DNA of 64,000 nucleotides from Epiperipatus broadwayi (GCA_028023455.1 JAQFVV010012490.1:3102001-3166000); one strand, 5' to 3'; positions 39,901 to 50,016 are shown, numbered from the stretch's first letter. The notes: generated by a model not told the origin, from the sequence alone. A program made the numbers and translations.

Positions 39901-42900
39901 TACATATTTCAAGATTGTAAAGAAAAACAATATTTACAGTTGATATTCTTAATCTTCAGAAACATTCTAATGAATTTAAATTAGAACTTACAAATTGGTT
40001 TCAAGTATTAGTAGATTTTGAAAAATGATTCAGATTTGAATGAAATTAATATGAAAATAACTGATACACTTTTAAAAACTGCAACAAAGATAGCTGATAG
40101 AAAAAAGCAACAATTGACCAATAACATTTCTACTGAAACTAGAGAAATTATGAAGGAAAGAAGGAATATGAAGATATACAAAAATGATGCATTAAAAAGG
40201 ATTGAATATCTCAAATTTTGTAAAATGGTGCGGAAAAGAGTTGAAAATGATATAAGAAAGTATAACTGTGAACTAGCAAAAAAAGCTGTAGAAGAAAATA
40301 AAAGTCTCAAGAATATAAAACAACATTTTGGTATTGATAGACAATTTATATTTGCAATAAGAAAAAAAGATGGAATTATTACTAAAAAGAGAGATGACAT
40401 CAGAAATGGGTAGAAGGCTTTTATCAAGAATTATATAGTAATAAAGAATAAGTTCCTCCTATATCTATTACATTTTCCGAATTGCCCAGAATTTAAATGA
40501 AGAAGTGAGACATGCAATTAAATATATAAAGAAAGGAAAGGCTCCAGGTAATGATGGAATTACAATTGATATATTAAAAGAAGCAGGTGAAGAAATAAAT
40601 TTTTTTTTAGCAAAGTTATATACCAAATGTCTAAATGATAAAGATGTACCAGATGATTGGAAGAACGCAGTATTAATATTAATATTTAAAAAAGTGATAA
40701 AGAAGATATTAGAAATTACAGACCTATCAGCCTTTTATCAGTTTTATACAAAATTTTTACCAAAATATTTCCAATTCGTCTATAGAGAACATTGGATTTC
40801 CATCAACCAAGAGAACAAGCTGAATTTAAAAGTGGTTTTAATATAGAAGATCATATCCAGGTATGGTTGCCATTATGTTTTGGATTTGTAGATTATGAAA
40901 AGGCATTTGATTCTATAAACATTTCTTCAGTGATTAAAGCATTGGATCATCAAGGTATAGATCCAGGATATTGTCATATTTTAAAGAATATTTATAAAAA
41001 TGCAACAGCAATAATTAGATTACATAATGATACTGGGAAAGTCAACATTGAGAAGGGTGTAAGACAGGGTGACTCCATATCTCCAAAACGTTTTACAGCA
41101 GTGCTGCAAGAAGTATTTTGTGGATTAAAATGGGAAGCTAAAGGAGTGAAAGTAAATGGAGATTATTTAAGTCATTTAGATTTTGCAGACAATATAGTTG
41201 TTTTTGCAAATAATGCTTTAGAGCTGCAGGAAATGTTGCAGGAGTTATCAGATGAAAGTAGGACTAAAGATAAATGTTAAAAAGACTAAAGTAATGTTTA
41301 ATCGATTTTCTCAAAATATGAAAATAAAGATTGATTATGATGAGTTAGAAGAAGTTAACAGTTACAAATAACTTGGTCAGATTATTAATACAGATGGAAA
41401 CATAATGGATAAAATTAATCATAGAATTAAACTTGGTTGGAGTGCTTTTGGTAGAAATAACTTGATATTAAAAGGAAATATGCCTACATGTTTGAAATGG
41501 TTTTTAATAAATGTGTTTTACCAGTTCTTATTTATGGATCTGAGACTTGCACATTTAATAGAAGAGCAATACAGAGACTTCAGACCACTCAAAGAAGTAT
41601 GGAGAGATGAATGCTGGGAGTATCAAGAAGAGATCGAAAACACAATGTATGGGTAAGAGAACAAACAGGTGTTACTGACCTCATTGAAAAAAATTGAAGT
41701 GGAGATGGCTGGACATATTGCTAGAAGAGATGATAATAGATGGACAATTGAAATCTTAAACTGGATTCCAAGAGATTGTAAAAGGCCCAGAAAGAGACCA
41801 TATGTTAGATGGATGGATGAAATAAGAAAATGTGCAGGGGTGATGTGGAGAAGAGAAGCTAAAGATTGGAGAAGATGGATTGACCTTGGAGAGACCTTCA
41901 TCCTGCAGTGGATTGATAATGGTTGTTGATGATGAATAGTTGTAAGTGAAATCAGATAAAACAGATGACAAGAAAAGGTAATATTCTAATTTTTATCTGT
42001 GAAGCAGAAGAAAGTAATGTTATACTTTGTAGTTCTCATAAAAGTAAATGAAAGAGAGAAAAAAAAAAAAAGGCAGCAATTCAGAATGTCAATAAAAAGG
42101 TTTTCAAAGATGCAACTTCTTACTTGGGTGATATATGAGAAAACTTTTGGTATAAAAAGTATTTAATAAATACAATATATTCTTGGTTTTGTTATCAATA
42201 CTATTTTTTTTAGTATTTTAATATTGCTCTAATCCAAATAACTAAATAGTAAACAATTAATATATATTAATACCCATTAAATTAATCTCATTCAATGCAT
42301 TTACAATTATTCAAGTAAATGTATCTTTCTTTTTGTTTTTAAAAATGAAAAATAATATTTGCATTAAATAATAATAATAAAAAAGAATGTTTTAGTGAGA
42401 TGGATTATTAATATAACTTATAAAGCAATAAAAACTTACTACAAATTAAGATATTGAAGTTTGCATTAAATAGCTTCTCTTTTTTATCATTAATAACCAT
42501 ATATTTGAACTGATACATCATATACATAGTTGGTAATATTGATTTTCTTACATATATATATATATTAAAACAAAATCCTGGAACTAATACTCCTTTCTCA
42601 AAGTACCAATATACAATTAAATAAAAGCTATTGCCAGCTTACAGCATGACAACCATCCAGAGTAGTATTTTACAGTTAAAATTAAAAAAAAAAAATCAAA
42701 ATGTCATTTTTTTTATTGAATGTGTAATATGTTACTCAAGATGGCAGTTATGTCATAAGCTGGTGGTAGTTTTTATTTAATTATGTATTGGTATTTTGAA
42801 AATTTTAGAGTTAATTTTATTATATATCTGTTATTATATATTTACAACATATAATGAATCGAATCAATTCATAAAACTTCCAAATTGCATTCCATCATCT

Positions 42901-45900
42901 AAGTAAATTATTAAATTTATGAAAAAGATGGATTTATTTTTTTACATGATATACATATATGATGGTTTGATATTACCTTTTAATGCATGGAATAAATATC
43001 TCATAATGGATGAATATAATTTCTGTCTACATTGAAACAACAAAAGGTTGAACACTACACTTTAGGGAATATATATTGTAACCAGGTGGCTACATAGCTG
43101 CACTAAAAGTAAATAAATAATTAGATAGTTGGCAGCATGTTTCTCAGGTTTGAGTATAAAAAATTAATTAATTAATGGAGAAAATAATATTTAATTTTCT
43201 TATACATATTTTTTTTTAAATGGATCTTTATTCAATTAAATATTTTAAGTCCCAATATGATAGTATGAAAATTCTCAAACATTAAATATATTTAAGAGTA
43301 TTTTTTTTTTAAAAAAAAAAAAAAAAGAGGGAAGAACAAAATAAAATACCTTTGTAAATTTTATTTTTAATTAATCTGAGTTTTTTTTTTTTTCTTTATC
43401 TCTCTTTAATGAAAAAGAAAAACCAAATCAGTGTAAGTAACTGATTATCTTGTTTTTCTTTTTTTTGTAATAAAATTTGGTTTTTAATTATAAAGGAATG
43501 TCAATAATTTTATGATGTTGTGATTAAGGAGGGAATTGTCTCAACAATTTTACTTATGAAATTTTATTTAATTGGTTGTCATGAAAATTATCATGTACGA
43601 GACAGATTGTAATTGGCTTGTGGGCAAGATTCTTCTAGAAAAAAAATATATATGTGGGAGTGTGAATATGTGATAACAAGTGTCTAGAGAGAGTATTCCT
43701 AACTTAACTGTTGAAAAGAAAGCAGTGAAGTTTTAATCCAGCTGTTAAAGAAGAAAGAAACAGAAGTCTTTACGAAGCTGTAGCATAATACAATAGGAAT
43801 CTTTACCAAGTTATTGAATAAAATAGTTGTTTTAATCAAGATTTTAGTCTACTATGAGTTTATCACTAAAAATGGTTTGTCCAATGAAAACCATGTGCTA
43901 GATTCAGCTAAAAATTAGGCATCACCTTCTTTCATGTAACCTACCTTCACTGTAATAAATATAGAAAAGGTACCATCATAAAAGTTTAAAACCTCGCCTT
44001 CAACCAAAAGCATAAGTTTCTGTCTGTGTCAGTCTCACCTGGAAAATCAAGAAAACCAGAATGGAAAAAAATTTGCTATTTTTTTGTTTACCTGGAATTG
44101 CTATAGATTAAGAAACACCTTAACAATGTCATATCTAAGAATCCTTCGAGGAGAAGTTGAATTGAAAAGAAAACTAGAAATTGCAACTGAAAAGGACTCC
44201 ATAAACATTAAACTATGGTTAGAGGTATTAATATTTTTTTGATGTGTACACACTATATTTTTTATTAATAGAAAATTTGTTTTTTTGTTTCATAAATGTA
44301 ATAAGTTTTTTTTATGTGCAAGAATTGACAATATTAAATAATTCCATTAAGATGTTTCAAATTCTGAAACATTCTTTTTTTTTTTTTAAATCCAGTCAAT
44401 TCTCTCTTACAAATGGTAAAGTAGTTTTAAATATATATATAATCTGCTGTAAATCTAAGTTTTTTTCTCTCAATGTGCCATCTGAGTAGAATCAAAGATC
44501 GTTATCTTTGATTTTGAAAATGTTTAACAAACTCTTAGTTATTTTTAAAGAAAGAACCTAATAAATTTAAAGTTAATCCATGAATAAAAATTAATTGGTT
44601 GGTTGATATAATTTTTATGAAAATGTATTTTTTTTATTTTATGAAATAGGTGTTTGAAATGTCATACTATTATGTCATTTTCTTTTAGTCTTAATTTTAT
44701 TTGTTCTATCCAATTCCTATTTCATAACTTGCAGTGTGTATGTGACTTTATATCATGATAGCTTATATTCTAGGATTTAGTTATTTTTTTGATGATCCCA
44801 ATAAAACTAGTTATTTATAAGTAGGGGAAGCCCATAATTTGCTTAAGGTTATTTATAATAAGCTAATCTATTTATTTCCCTCTTGCTCATAGTAATAAAT
44901 TAGAGTTCTTGTTTCCTGAGCTAGATTCATGTATAACATCTATATAAAATAAAAAATATATATACTTAGTGTATGAGCATCTAGTTGATAATGATGATTA
45001 TTATCCTGGATTAGAGCAAAGAGTATATTCTTTAAAGTCCATGCACTACATTTTATTTTAGTTGTCTCTATTAGACATTAAGTTTATAATGGCCAGTATA
45101 TCAAAGGTACTAAGTGGTCAGAGCATTGATGATGATCAGCATGTTTTAGTATCCCAGCATTATTTTTTTGTTGATTATATTCTTACTGATTAGCACTTAA
45201 TTTTGTGCATCCAACTAATGGTATCAATGATCTGCACCAAGCTAGCAAGGGCTAAATAATTAATTTGGTATATAGTAGACCCATTTTAAATTCAGTCATC
45301 AGATTGACTGTTGATTTATTTTTATTGTTAATGAATTTTTATTTAATTATATTTATAGTTACTCTAGTGAGTTAACTGGGTTGATCTCTCAGAGAGATCT
45401 ATCATGTCCATCCCTTTGATATTATTATTATTTATTACTTGAGATAAACAAACAATTCCTCAGATCCCTGATAGTTTAAACCTCAATTATTACAAATGGC
45501 TATTCAAGTGAGTCACTGATGATCATGTACTGTTGGCAATCACCTCAGGTATGATTCCTTATTTCCCTGAAGAACATTACAAATGGTGAACCAACTTTGG
45601 GCCATTGATGATAACATACTGATGGCCATCACCTAAGGTATGACACCCCTTATTTCCTGTAGTGTTACAAATGGCAACCCAGTTTTGGGCCATGGATGAT
45701 CACGTACTGGTAACCATCACCTCAGGTACTCCCCACAGTGTTAAAATATATATATATATACACATATTATTTGACAAAACTAACAATTAAATGTGAATCC
45801 AGTGAGTTTTTGTTATTAGAATATATTGCAGTACTGCGAATATATACACGAGAGAATCAAGAAGATCTAAATTCCACAAAATATTTAATTTATAAAATAA

Positions 45901-48900
45901 TCAAAAAATAGCATTTTTAAAAATGTTTTTTAATTATTTTATTAGATCCAGCCATTAGTGAGAATATAAAACTTATATGTATTTTTGTTTCAACATTTAT
46001 TTATAATTTTATAATGTTCATAATTAGTTTTTTCAAAATGTCCAGGAAGGAGGGGGGGTTCTCAATTTAATTTTGTTTAATATCATTAACAACTTTCCTT
46101 AAGTTTAATATGAATACTGTTTAAACAGACATCTTTTATTTTATTTTGTGGATAACTTTATTTTTGTTAAATTGAAATTTACATAATACTTAACATTCTT
46201 CATTTTTTGAAAAATTTAATTATATTTTTTTAGACTGATTTGTTTAACTCTATTCTCTAAAATTTAATATACTTCAAGCTGAAGTAAGAAAATATTACTA
46301 TTAAATGTAGTTTTCTTAAAAAATTCAATAAATGACTATTAAAATATCAAAGATTTATCTTTTTTTGAAAATATTAATTCATTGAAAAGCAGAATGATTT
46401 TTAAAAACTAAGTTAGAGAAAATTCAATTTGGAGGTGAAGGATGAAGACTGCTTTTTAAAGGTATATATTAATGAAAAAATATAAGAAGAAAATGATGAC
46501 AATATAACTGATATACTTCAGGAACAAATCTATTTATACCACTGTAAGTTTGAGTAATTAGTAAATATTAAATAGTAATAGTAATTATATGTTGGACTAT
46601 TGCCATCATCTAATATTAAATGTCTTTTAGAAAAATTCAAACTTTATTAAGCTTTTCAAATACATTCAATTATTATTAACAATACAGAGGTAAACATATA
46701 ACACAACCTTTCGAATAGTATTTCTCCCTTCTTCTTCAGATATGGCTAGCCTGACCAGTGATAGTACTAGTACTAGCAGAAAATTGAACCTTGATGTTTA
46801 GATTCATGAATATTGAATTTAAGGTGACACTCTAAATAACTAAGCTATTCTACCATAATGAGGGTCCTCCTGATTACTTCACTTTTTCCCAAGATCAAGG
46901 TTAATTAGTGGCTTCTAGACACTTTGAACATATCACACTAGGCTGATTTATGGGGCTATTTGCCATTGTCATGTGAATAGCATCCTTGAATTTTCTTCTT
47001 TGTACTTTTTCCTCTCTATCCAATATTTTTGTATTTTCACAATCGAATTTATGTTCATTGGTACATACATGGTCTGCTACTTTAGATACTGCAAGGAATC
47101 CTGACATCTACAGAAACCTAAATTTTAAATGTTGAAAAACAAAAACTGCATCTATGAAATTTACATACTTATAGTAGGACTACTAAAATGCTATCATTGC
47201 AAACCTTCAGACAAACATTAGACAGTAGTGCTTATTAAATCCTTATTCAGCACTATTATATCCATATCCTCAGACTAATTTCTGACTTATGACCTTCATC
47301 AGTGAGGAGTTTTGCATCTGAATTTAATGCATGTCAATGCTTTGGATGTAATGCATCTTTCATCCTACAATCATGTTTTATTATTTTTTGTATTATTAAA
47401 GTTATTAATCTGAAATCAAAACATCTTAATGCTTTGTATCCAAGGCAACACTAACTGCATAATAATGCAGTCATGACATATCCTTCCTTAGCTTTTTAAT
47501 AACTACAGATATTTCTATTCTTTTACTAGGATTAGCATAAAACTAAAAAAGCAAGTCATTATTCCTTTCTTACACAATGTTTTTCAGGAACAAATCTATT
47601 TATAATATTCCAGCTCTGCTATCTACTGTAGGCTTGAGTAAACAATAGATACTAGATAGTAGTAGTACTTATTAAATCTCTATCCAGTACTATCTTATCT
47701 ACAGACCCAGATTAGTTTCCAACTTGTGGCTTTTGTCAGTGAGAAGTTTTGAATTTAGCAACATGATTTTTGGATCTGATTCACCTCACATCCAAAATTA
47801 TCCTATGATGCTACCAGTCTACTGAATCCAAGTTAATATGCTTTCATAGTTATGTAATCTGACATCAGTTTAGTATCTATATATTTTGGTATCTAAAAAA
47901 AAATATAAGTATATTAGATTCAAATTCAAAATATATTTCATTGATAAATGCTATAAATCAAAAACTACCCTGAGGACATATAAACAGAATGGATTGGAAA
48001 AGGATTTAATATCATTTAGCATTCACATTTATAACAAGTGACAGACCAGAAGAATAATATAATAGATTTTACTACTAAAAAGCATCATGTAAGCTAGAGT
48101 GATGTGCTGTTTTTTGGTTCTCTAGATAATATGTTCATTTTGATTCTAGAATTACTTTTATTAAAAAATTTAATCTTTAACCCATTTCCATATGTTTTTC
48201 TTACATCAGCCAAAAAAATATCTTTGAAAAATTATATATGTTAAATAATCTGCAAATTATGAAGTACTTTATAAAAATAATTGCTATAAGCAATAAATGT
48301 TCCATTTACCATCAGTGGTAGTTTGCTGATGCTTTTTACTAATCCTCGACACAATATTACATTTTATGTTAAAGATTTACTATTGAGTAATTATTTAAAT
48401 ATTAAGGGATGTATTCTGAAAAATTATAGCTATCAATTTTTTTAAAATCTTTTAAAACAAAACACAATAAAAAGAAATTAAATTCAAAGAATATTTAAAA
48501 TATTATAAATTAAGAAACATAAATATTTAAATTATTATTTCAATTAAAAAAGATACAAAGACATAACTTCTACATAAATACAGCCCAACCCATTACATGT
48601 ATTAAAAGTAGGCTTTCTGGGAATATTATATCTGTGTATGGAGAATTTTTTTATAGTTCAAAAGTTTTAATTATAAAAACAACAACCTAAGCTGTTGTGT
48701 AACAGCGTCCATTGTTTCATAACATTATATATATATACATACACTATAAATAGTAGACTACCACAAAATAAATGTTTAATTTGTGTGATAAATATATTAC
48801 ATGTTATTATTTACCAAAAAAAAAAAGTTGATAAGGCATAAAACTAAAAATATAGTTATAATTGAAAAGGCTGACTCTTTTCTTACATAATAATCCGTAA

Positions 48901-48982
48901 AATTTGGGTTGTAGGATCCGCCACAATGAATTAATTCAACTGCTGGAATATCTGTAGGCTTTTTATCTCTACGAACTGGTCT
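6820..48982 (-). CDS. NOP53: NOP53-like ribosome biogenesis factor, partial multi-exon gene
   Basis: Five minus-strand exons (48982-48887, 38170-38066, 37982-37821, 7085-7030, 6943-6820) join in phases 0,0,0,2 with GT-AG introns, giving about 180 residues. The order of features matches the central and C-terminal half of NOP53/GLTSCR2. First comes the hallmark PAVELIHCGGSYNPNFTDYY, then an Ala-His plus Lys-rich helix, then an acidic Glu/Ser patch. A long basic coiled region follows, with KHREYQIFKIKKIKRE and KRRKKAKKLLRFK. In known species NOP53 binds pre-60S particles in the nucleolus and recruits the exosome helicase for 5.8S/ITS2 processing. The N-terminal half lies to the right, probably outside the window. 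The frame stops at 6820, before the conserved tail (roughly the last 60-70 residues of the family), so a further exon or a truncation is implied. Introns: 83 and 86 bp, 10.7 and 30.7 kb. Confidence 0.78.
7030..7085 (-). CDS. NOP53: NOP53 exon, basic coiled region
   Basis: 56 nt, entering in phase 0 and leaving in phase 2, encoding EKQAKEQKKLKHREYQIF and two bases of a Lys codon. The acceptor is TATATTTCCAG and the donor TTCAA/GTAATT. It continues the basic helix across a 30.7 kb intron with no gap in the family alignment. Confidence 0.72.
7086..9589. other. NOP53 intron, left end before giant LTR
   Basis: A+T-rich sequence with no recognisable gene or repeat. The frame at 9357-9548 shows no domain. 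Confidence 0.5.
10440..11990. other. Insertion private to the upstream long repeat
   Basis: The downstream copy jumps from its equivalent of 10440 (about 27510) to that of 11990 (about 27530), so some 1.5 kb was inserted here or lost there. The left edge carries AAGGCAAAACTCTCTCCATAC, close to the terminus of the MITE at 60513-60657. I see no gene inside. Confidence 0.45.
12105..12820. mobile_element. Composite foldback element
   Basis: The segment order is A, B, A-reverse, B-reverse, A-reverse. A (about 12105-12270) carries the terminus TATTGAAATTAAATTGAGAG and the block GCAAAACTCTCGCGCTCATC. It is repeated inverted at about 12416-12545 and again at 12690-12810. B (12280-12415) is repeated inverted at about 12546-12685. 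The outer ends are inverted copies of each other. It is absent from the matching place in the downstream long repeat, so it inserted after those copies separated. It has no coding capacity and is probably a non-autonomous TIR element. Confidence 0.65.
14820..15030. repeat. 105-bp tandem duplication
   Basis: Two adjacent units starting AAATCACAATTATATGCATA at 14820 and 14925, differing at only about one base. A recent event within the older repeat. Confidence 0.85.
19060..19135. repeat. 38-bp tandem duplication
   Basis: Two units of GACATTGTAAAATTAGATTT type, ending TATATATTTGTTAAA, with three or four differences. It lies at the start of the part of the upstream long repeat missing from the downstream copy. 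Confidence 0.75.
21212..21223 (+). promoter_or_regulatory. Candidate primer-binding site
   Basis: TGGACTTAACCG begins 3 nt after the putative LTR terminal CA (21207-21208). TGG is the expected start of a site complementary to a tRNA 3' end. I cannot assign a tRNA, and the site may be mutated. Confidence 0.35.
21840..23180 (+). pseudogene. Gypsy gag remnant
   Basis: Open stretches interrupted by stops read as a highly charged helix rich in Glu, Lys and Met (about 21840-22300), then a more hydrophobic domain at 22324-22524 (66 codons). Some Cys and His codons near 22970-23040 may be the relic of a zinc knuckle. Placement between the candidate primer-binding site and the protease supports gag. 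No single frame is intact and the start is not defined. Minus-strand frames over 21652-22060 are shadows of this region. Confidence 0.5.
23190..26200 (+). pseudogene. Gypsy pol remnant: protease, RT, RNase H, integrase
   Basis: Domains appear in order across changing frames. Protease: the LLDTG motif reads LLETGNQVSVIS near 23210, so the catalytic Asp is replaced. Reverse transcriptase: IIEKSPSPYNSIIVPVK near 23895, LTSSYWQI near 24075, and the active site CYVDDVVFAS at 24233-24262 with both Asp intact. FMGHLVNRQGILP follows near 24375. RNase H: a QTDSS block near 24640 and an INYTVTEQE-like block near 24745. Integrase: a HHCC relic near 25100-25280, then a core stretch with HGSAFTSKEW near 25630, and a C-terminal chromatin-side stretch ending near 26200. 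Stops and frameshifts throughout mean no product is made. The order PR-RT-RH-IN is that of Ty3/gypsy. Confidence 0.85.
23464..23730 (+). repeat. 132-bp tandem duplication inside pol
   Basis: Units begin ATTCCACAATGAAACAACTG at 23464 and 23596 and are about 95% identical. The second unit is clearly younger than the decay of the surrounding pol. It falls between the protease and reverse transcriptase regions. Confidence 0.85.
26311..26327 (+). promoter_or_regulatory. Candidate polypurine tract
   Basis: AGAAAGGGGGAAAAAAA lies about 110 bp after the last integrase codons and 200 bp before the first clear similarity of the downstream long repeat. If it is the true tract, the LTR would start near 26328 and the first 200 bp would lack a match in the upstream copy. 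Confidence 0.35.
26525..34789 (+). repeat. Long direct repeat, downstream copy (putative 3' LTR)
   Basis: Collinear with 9590-21208. Strongest similarity is at 26540-27510, 27530-28590 and 34130-34775; between 29 and 33 kb it is weaker but still in order, for example CTATGGTGGAA at 15951 and 30513. A candidate end is GACATACA at 34789. The foldback at 33.3-34.1 kb is private to this copy. No gene is recognised. Confidence 0.55.
33294..34133. mobile_element. Foldback element with ~345-bp arms
   Basis: The left arm (33317-33662) and right arm (33728-34071) are inverted copies about 95% identical. They are separated by a 65-bp loop, with GACCTTAGGTC where the right arm begins. Outside the arms, TTATTAATATATATATATAT occurs on both sides (33294 and 34113), suggesting insertion into an A+T microsatellite with target duplication. 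The right side has about 40 unmatched bases before that repeat. Each arm holds a 73-codon open frame (33432-33653 plus, 33735-33956 minus). The two agree because the arms are copies; I recognise no protein. Confidence 0.7.
34790..37820. other. NOP53 intron, right part
   Basis: Very A+T-rich with many homopolymer runs. The 91-codon frame at 37530-37805 is Lys/Asn/Ile-rich and shows no domain. No gene or repeat recognised. Confidence 0.5.
37821..37982 (-). CDS. NOP53: NOP53 exon, acidic patch and basic start
   Basis: 162 nt, phase 0 in and out, 54 codons. It runs from KALDEEMKSGLFDEG through a Glu/Ser stretch into DREKRRTKQKRRRQLIAKLL. The acceptor is TTGACAG and the donor CTG/GTAAGAAATT. The change from acidic linker to basic helix is the family pattern. 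It is separated by only 83 bp from the preceding exon. Confidence 0.8.
38066..38170 (-). CDS. NOP53: NOP53 exon, Lys-rich helix
   Basis: 105 nt, phase 0 in and out, 35 codons (AYMTHAHNVEKKKVQNKKRL...TEKELQ). The acceptor is TATATTTAG and the donor CAG/GTTTAC. It matches the LLSAAHEVE-type helix that follows SYNPS in the family. Read alone it looks like a short ORF from an internal Met; the splice sites show that the coding start is two codons earlier. Confidence 0.78.
39188..40000 (+). pseudogene. RTE endonuclease (APE type) remnant
   Basis: The frame from 39188 reads LGTYNCRSLSSEARL, then a TAA at 39377. In the same frame follow IIGLCEVRRKGEE (catalytic Glu block), SGVGFIINK, VSDRVGRLVIQLN and IIQVYAPTS, then IVMEDFNARIG at 39732-39770. 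In that last block the usual GDFNA reads EDFNA. A frameshift near 39775 moves the continuation to another frame (VGNFGYGNRNERGHRL). The C-terminal catalytic His block is not visible, because sequence near 39920-40010 is deleted or scrambled. This domain nicks target DNA in active elements; here it cannot be made. Confidence 0.85.
40018..41929 (+). pseudogene. RTE reverse transcriptase and C-terminus remnant
   Basis: A Lys-rich linker (40018-40413) leads to RT blocks: KKGKAPGNDGIT near 40530, an NYRPIS-like stretch near 40715, FVDYEKAFDSI near 40885 (motif A, Asp present), GVRQGDSISPKRF near 41060 (motif B), and LDFADNIVVFA near 41180. The last is motif C, where the expected FADD reads FADN, so the second catalytic Asp is lost. 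After several frameshifts the tail characteristic of RTE appears: LPVLIYGSETC near 41530, then AGHIARRDDNRW and KRPRKRPYVRWMDEIRK, ending ILQWIDNGC at 41929. The minus frame at 40008-40427 is a shadow. Confidence 0.88.
41951..45491. other. NOP53 intron, no features recognised
   Basis: A+T-rich with long poly-A/T runs (42060, 43300, 43380). A frame at 44244-44489 has no recognisable domain. No gene or clear repeat. Confidence 0.5.
45492..45740. repeat. Three tandem units of ~88 bp
   Basis: Units start ACAAATGG at 45492, 45579 and 45667. Each contains GATGAT(C/A)A(T/C)(G/A)TACTG and ATCACCT(C/A)AGGTA. They are diverged, so the array is not recent. Function unknown. Confidence 0.75.
46901..47107 (-). 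pseudogene. GIY-YIG endonuclease C-terminal fragment
   Basis: 68 codons open from 47107. VSKVADHVCTNEHKFDCENTKIL followed by DREEKVQRRKFKDAIHMTMANSPINQPS matches the C-terminal half of the GIY-YIG endonuclease of Penelope-like elements: a conserved EH...H..D...KIL, then RRKxKEAIHI, the helix that carries the catalytic Glu. The GIY and YIG strands are absent and the final residues look frameshifted. It belongs to a different subfamily from the copies at 61992-62888. Confidence 0.7.
47260..47312 (-). ncRNA. Hammerhead ribozyme-like motif 1
   Basis: Minus-strand 47302-47273 contains CTGATGA, a weak stem II with ATAA-type loop, GAAA, a two-base stem III position and GTC. The arms TCCTCA (before the core) and TGAGGA (after GTC) are perfectly complementary and form stem I. 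This is the layout of minimal type I hammerheads known from Penelope-like terminal repeats. Stem II pairing is poor (GGTC against GTCA) and stem III has an A to U loss, so it may be inactive. Confidence 0.5.
47690..47748 (-). ncRNA. Hammerhead ribozyme-like motif 2, decayed
   Basis: Minus-strand 47739-47710 aligns base for base with the other two motifs (CTGACAAAAGCCACAAG then GGAAACTAATC). The core CUGANGA reads CTGACAA, and the cleavage triplet reads ATC rather than GTC. Flanking TCTCA/TGGGT can still pair in part. Probably a dead paralogue about 430 bp upstream of motif 1. Confidence 0.4.
47761..48886. other. NOP53 intron, no features recognised
   Basis: A+T-rich sequence without a convincing gene or repeat. 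Confidence 0.5.
48887..48982 (-). CDS. NOP53: NOP53 exon with SYNP signature
   Basis: Exactly 96 nt, phase 0 in and out, 32 codons starting R-P-V-R-R-D-K-K. It is preceded by ...CTTTACAG and followed by GTAAGAAAAG, both strong splice signals. VELIHCGGSYNP aligns with the most conserved motif of NOP53 (in human, an Ala-Val-Glu-Val...GASYNPS segment). This exon carries the gene identification. Confidence 0.82.
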
Positions 48983-49912
48983 CTGTAAAGTGATAATAAA
49001 TAAAAAGTAATTAGCACAAAACAATAAAAAATAACTAATAATATCTTAAATCAAAATTACAAAAATACTTGAAACGTTTTTTTGAGAAAAAAAACTTTAC
49101 ATTTAATTATGTCTTTTACTCAAAATATCAATAGACACAACTAAATTCATTTTAACTTAAATAGGGCATATTATAATAAATATACTTTCAGAATATTACC
49201 TTGGTATAACAACGTAATAAGTAATTTTTTAAAAAAAATGTAATTGAAGAAAAGACCAAAAGCAGGACCTCACAACAAATAGTTGAAAAAAAATAATGGA
49301 GAATATGAAATTAACAGCAGAGAATTAAAAGGAAGATATAACTGGTGCTGAAAAATGGAAAAAACTAACTCCAGACTAATGGAAAAAAAATTATAAAGAA
49401 TGCATACATAAAATAGTAAAAACAATGGATAAGTCCCATAAACTAAAAATAAATAAATTTTATAATTAAAAAATATTTGCTTATATTAGTCCATCAATAT
49501 AAAATAAAATTGGAATAAACAGTAATATTCTTACAGTATATAATGAAAAGTATTTTATTATACTTTTAACATTCATACAAAATGTATTATTCCAACAAGT
49601 TCAATGTTTTATTTATTTCTGTACATTTTCAAAATCACCGATTCACACAATTTTTGATTTCATGGTTTAAATAGAAAAAAAATGTCCTCTACAAATATTT
49701 TGGTATGACAGAAAAGAATTAATTAAAATATGTTTTATTATATAAAGAGTTTAATTTTATTACTAAATCTACAATGATCATGCAATAATTGCATGTTAGA
49801 TATTTAAAAAATGCATTATATATCACTATATATATAAATATGATTGTTTATTTGAAATACAGATTAATTAACCTTCTAAAAAAGAAAAATATCATTTTTA
49901 TATTATACAATA
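48983..49912. other. Upstream NOP53 intron, no features recognised
   Basis: I looked for the preceding NOP53 exon on the minus strand and found none. A+T-rich filler up to the transposon edge. Confidence 0.45.
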
Positions 49913-50016
49913 CACCCGGGTCACGTTTATGCAGATTTATTTAATGCGATTTTGAAGTTATGCGATTCATATTTCTTCTTAATATCTTTGTATGCGGTTT
50001 TCTTTTATGCGATAAA

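Larger units (their letters stand above)
38905..41950 (+). mobile_element. RTE-type non-LTR retrotransposon, degenerate
   Basis: An endonuclease, reverse transcriptase and C-terminal region occur in order on the plus strand, in the single-ORF arrangement of RTE elements. A G+C-richer leader (38930-39190) precedes it, and a GTTGTTGATGATGAA-like 3' end lies near 41930. No LTRs are seen. It lies antisense in the 10.7 kb NOP53 intron. At about 3 kb it is close to full length, but several stops and frameshifts inactivate it. Confidence 0.85.
46635..47760 (-). mobile_element. Penelope-like element fragment
   Basis: On the minus strand two hammerhead-like terminal repeats (47748-47690 and 47312-47260) precede a GIY-YIG-type endonuclease tail (47107-46901). 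After it comes a 3' region with CTGAAGAAGAAGGGAG...CGAAAGGTTGTG (about 46743-46700) and an AATAAA near 46645. Tandem terminal repeats followed by the endonuclease end is a known Penelope arrangement. The reverse transcriptase is missing. Confidence 0.6.

Noticed and set aside
40008-40427. 139-codon minus-strand open frame
   Set aside because: Antisense shadow of the RTE linker region, which reads as KKxxD-rich coding sequence on the plus strand.
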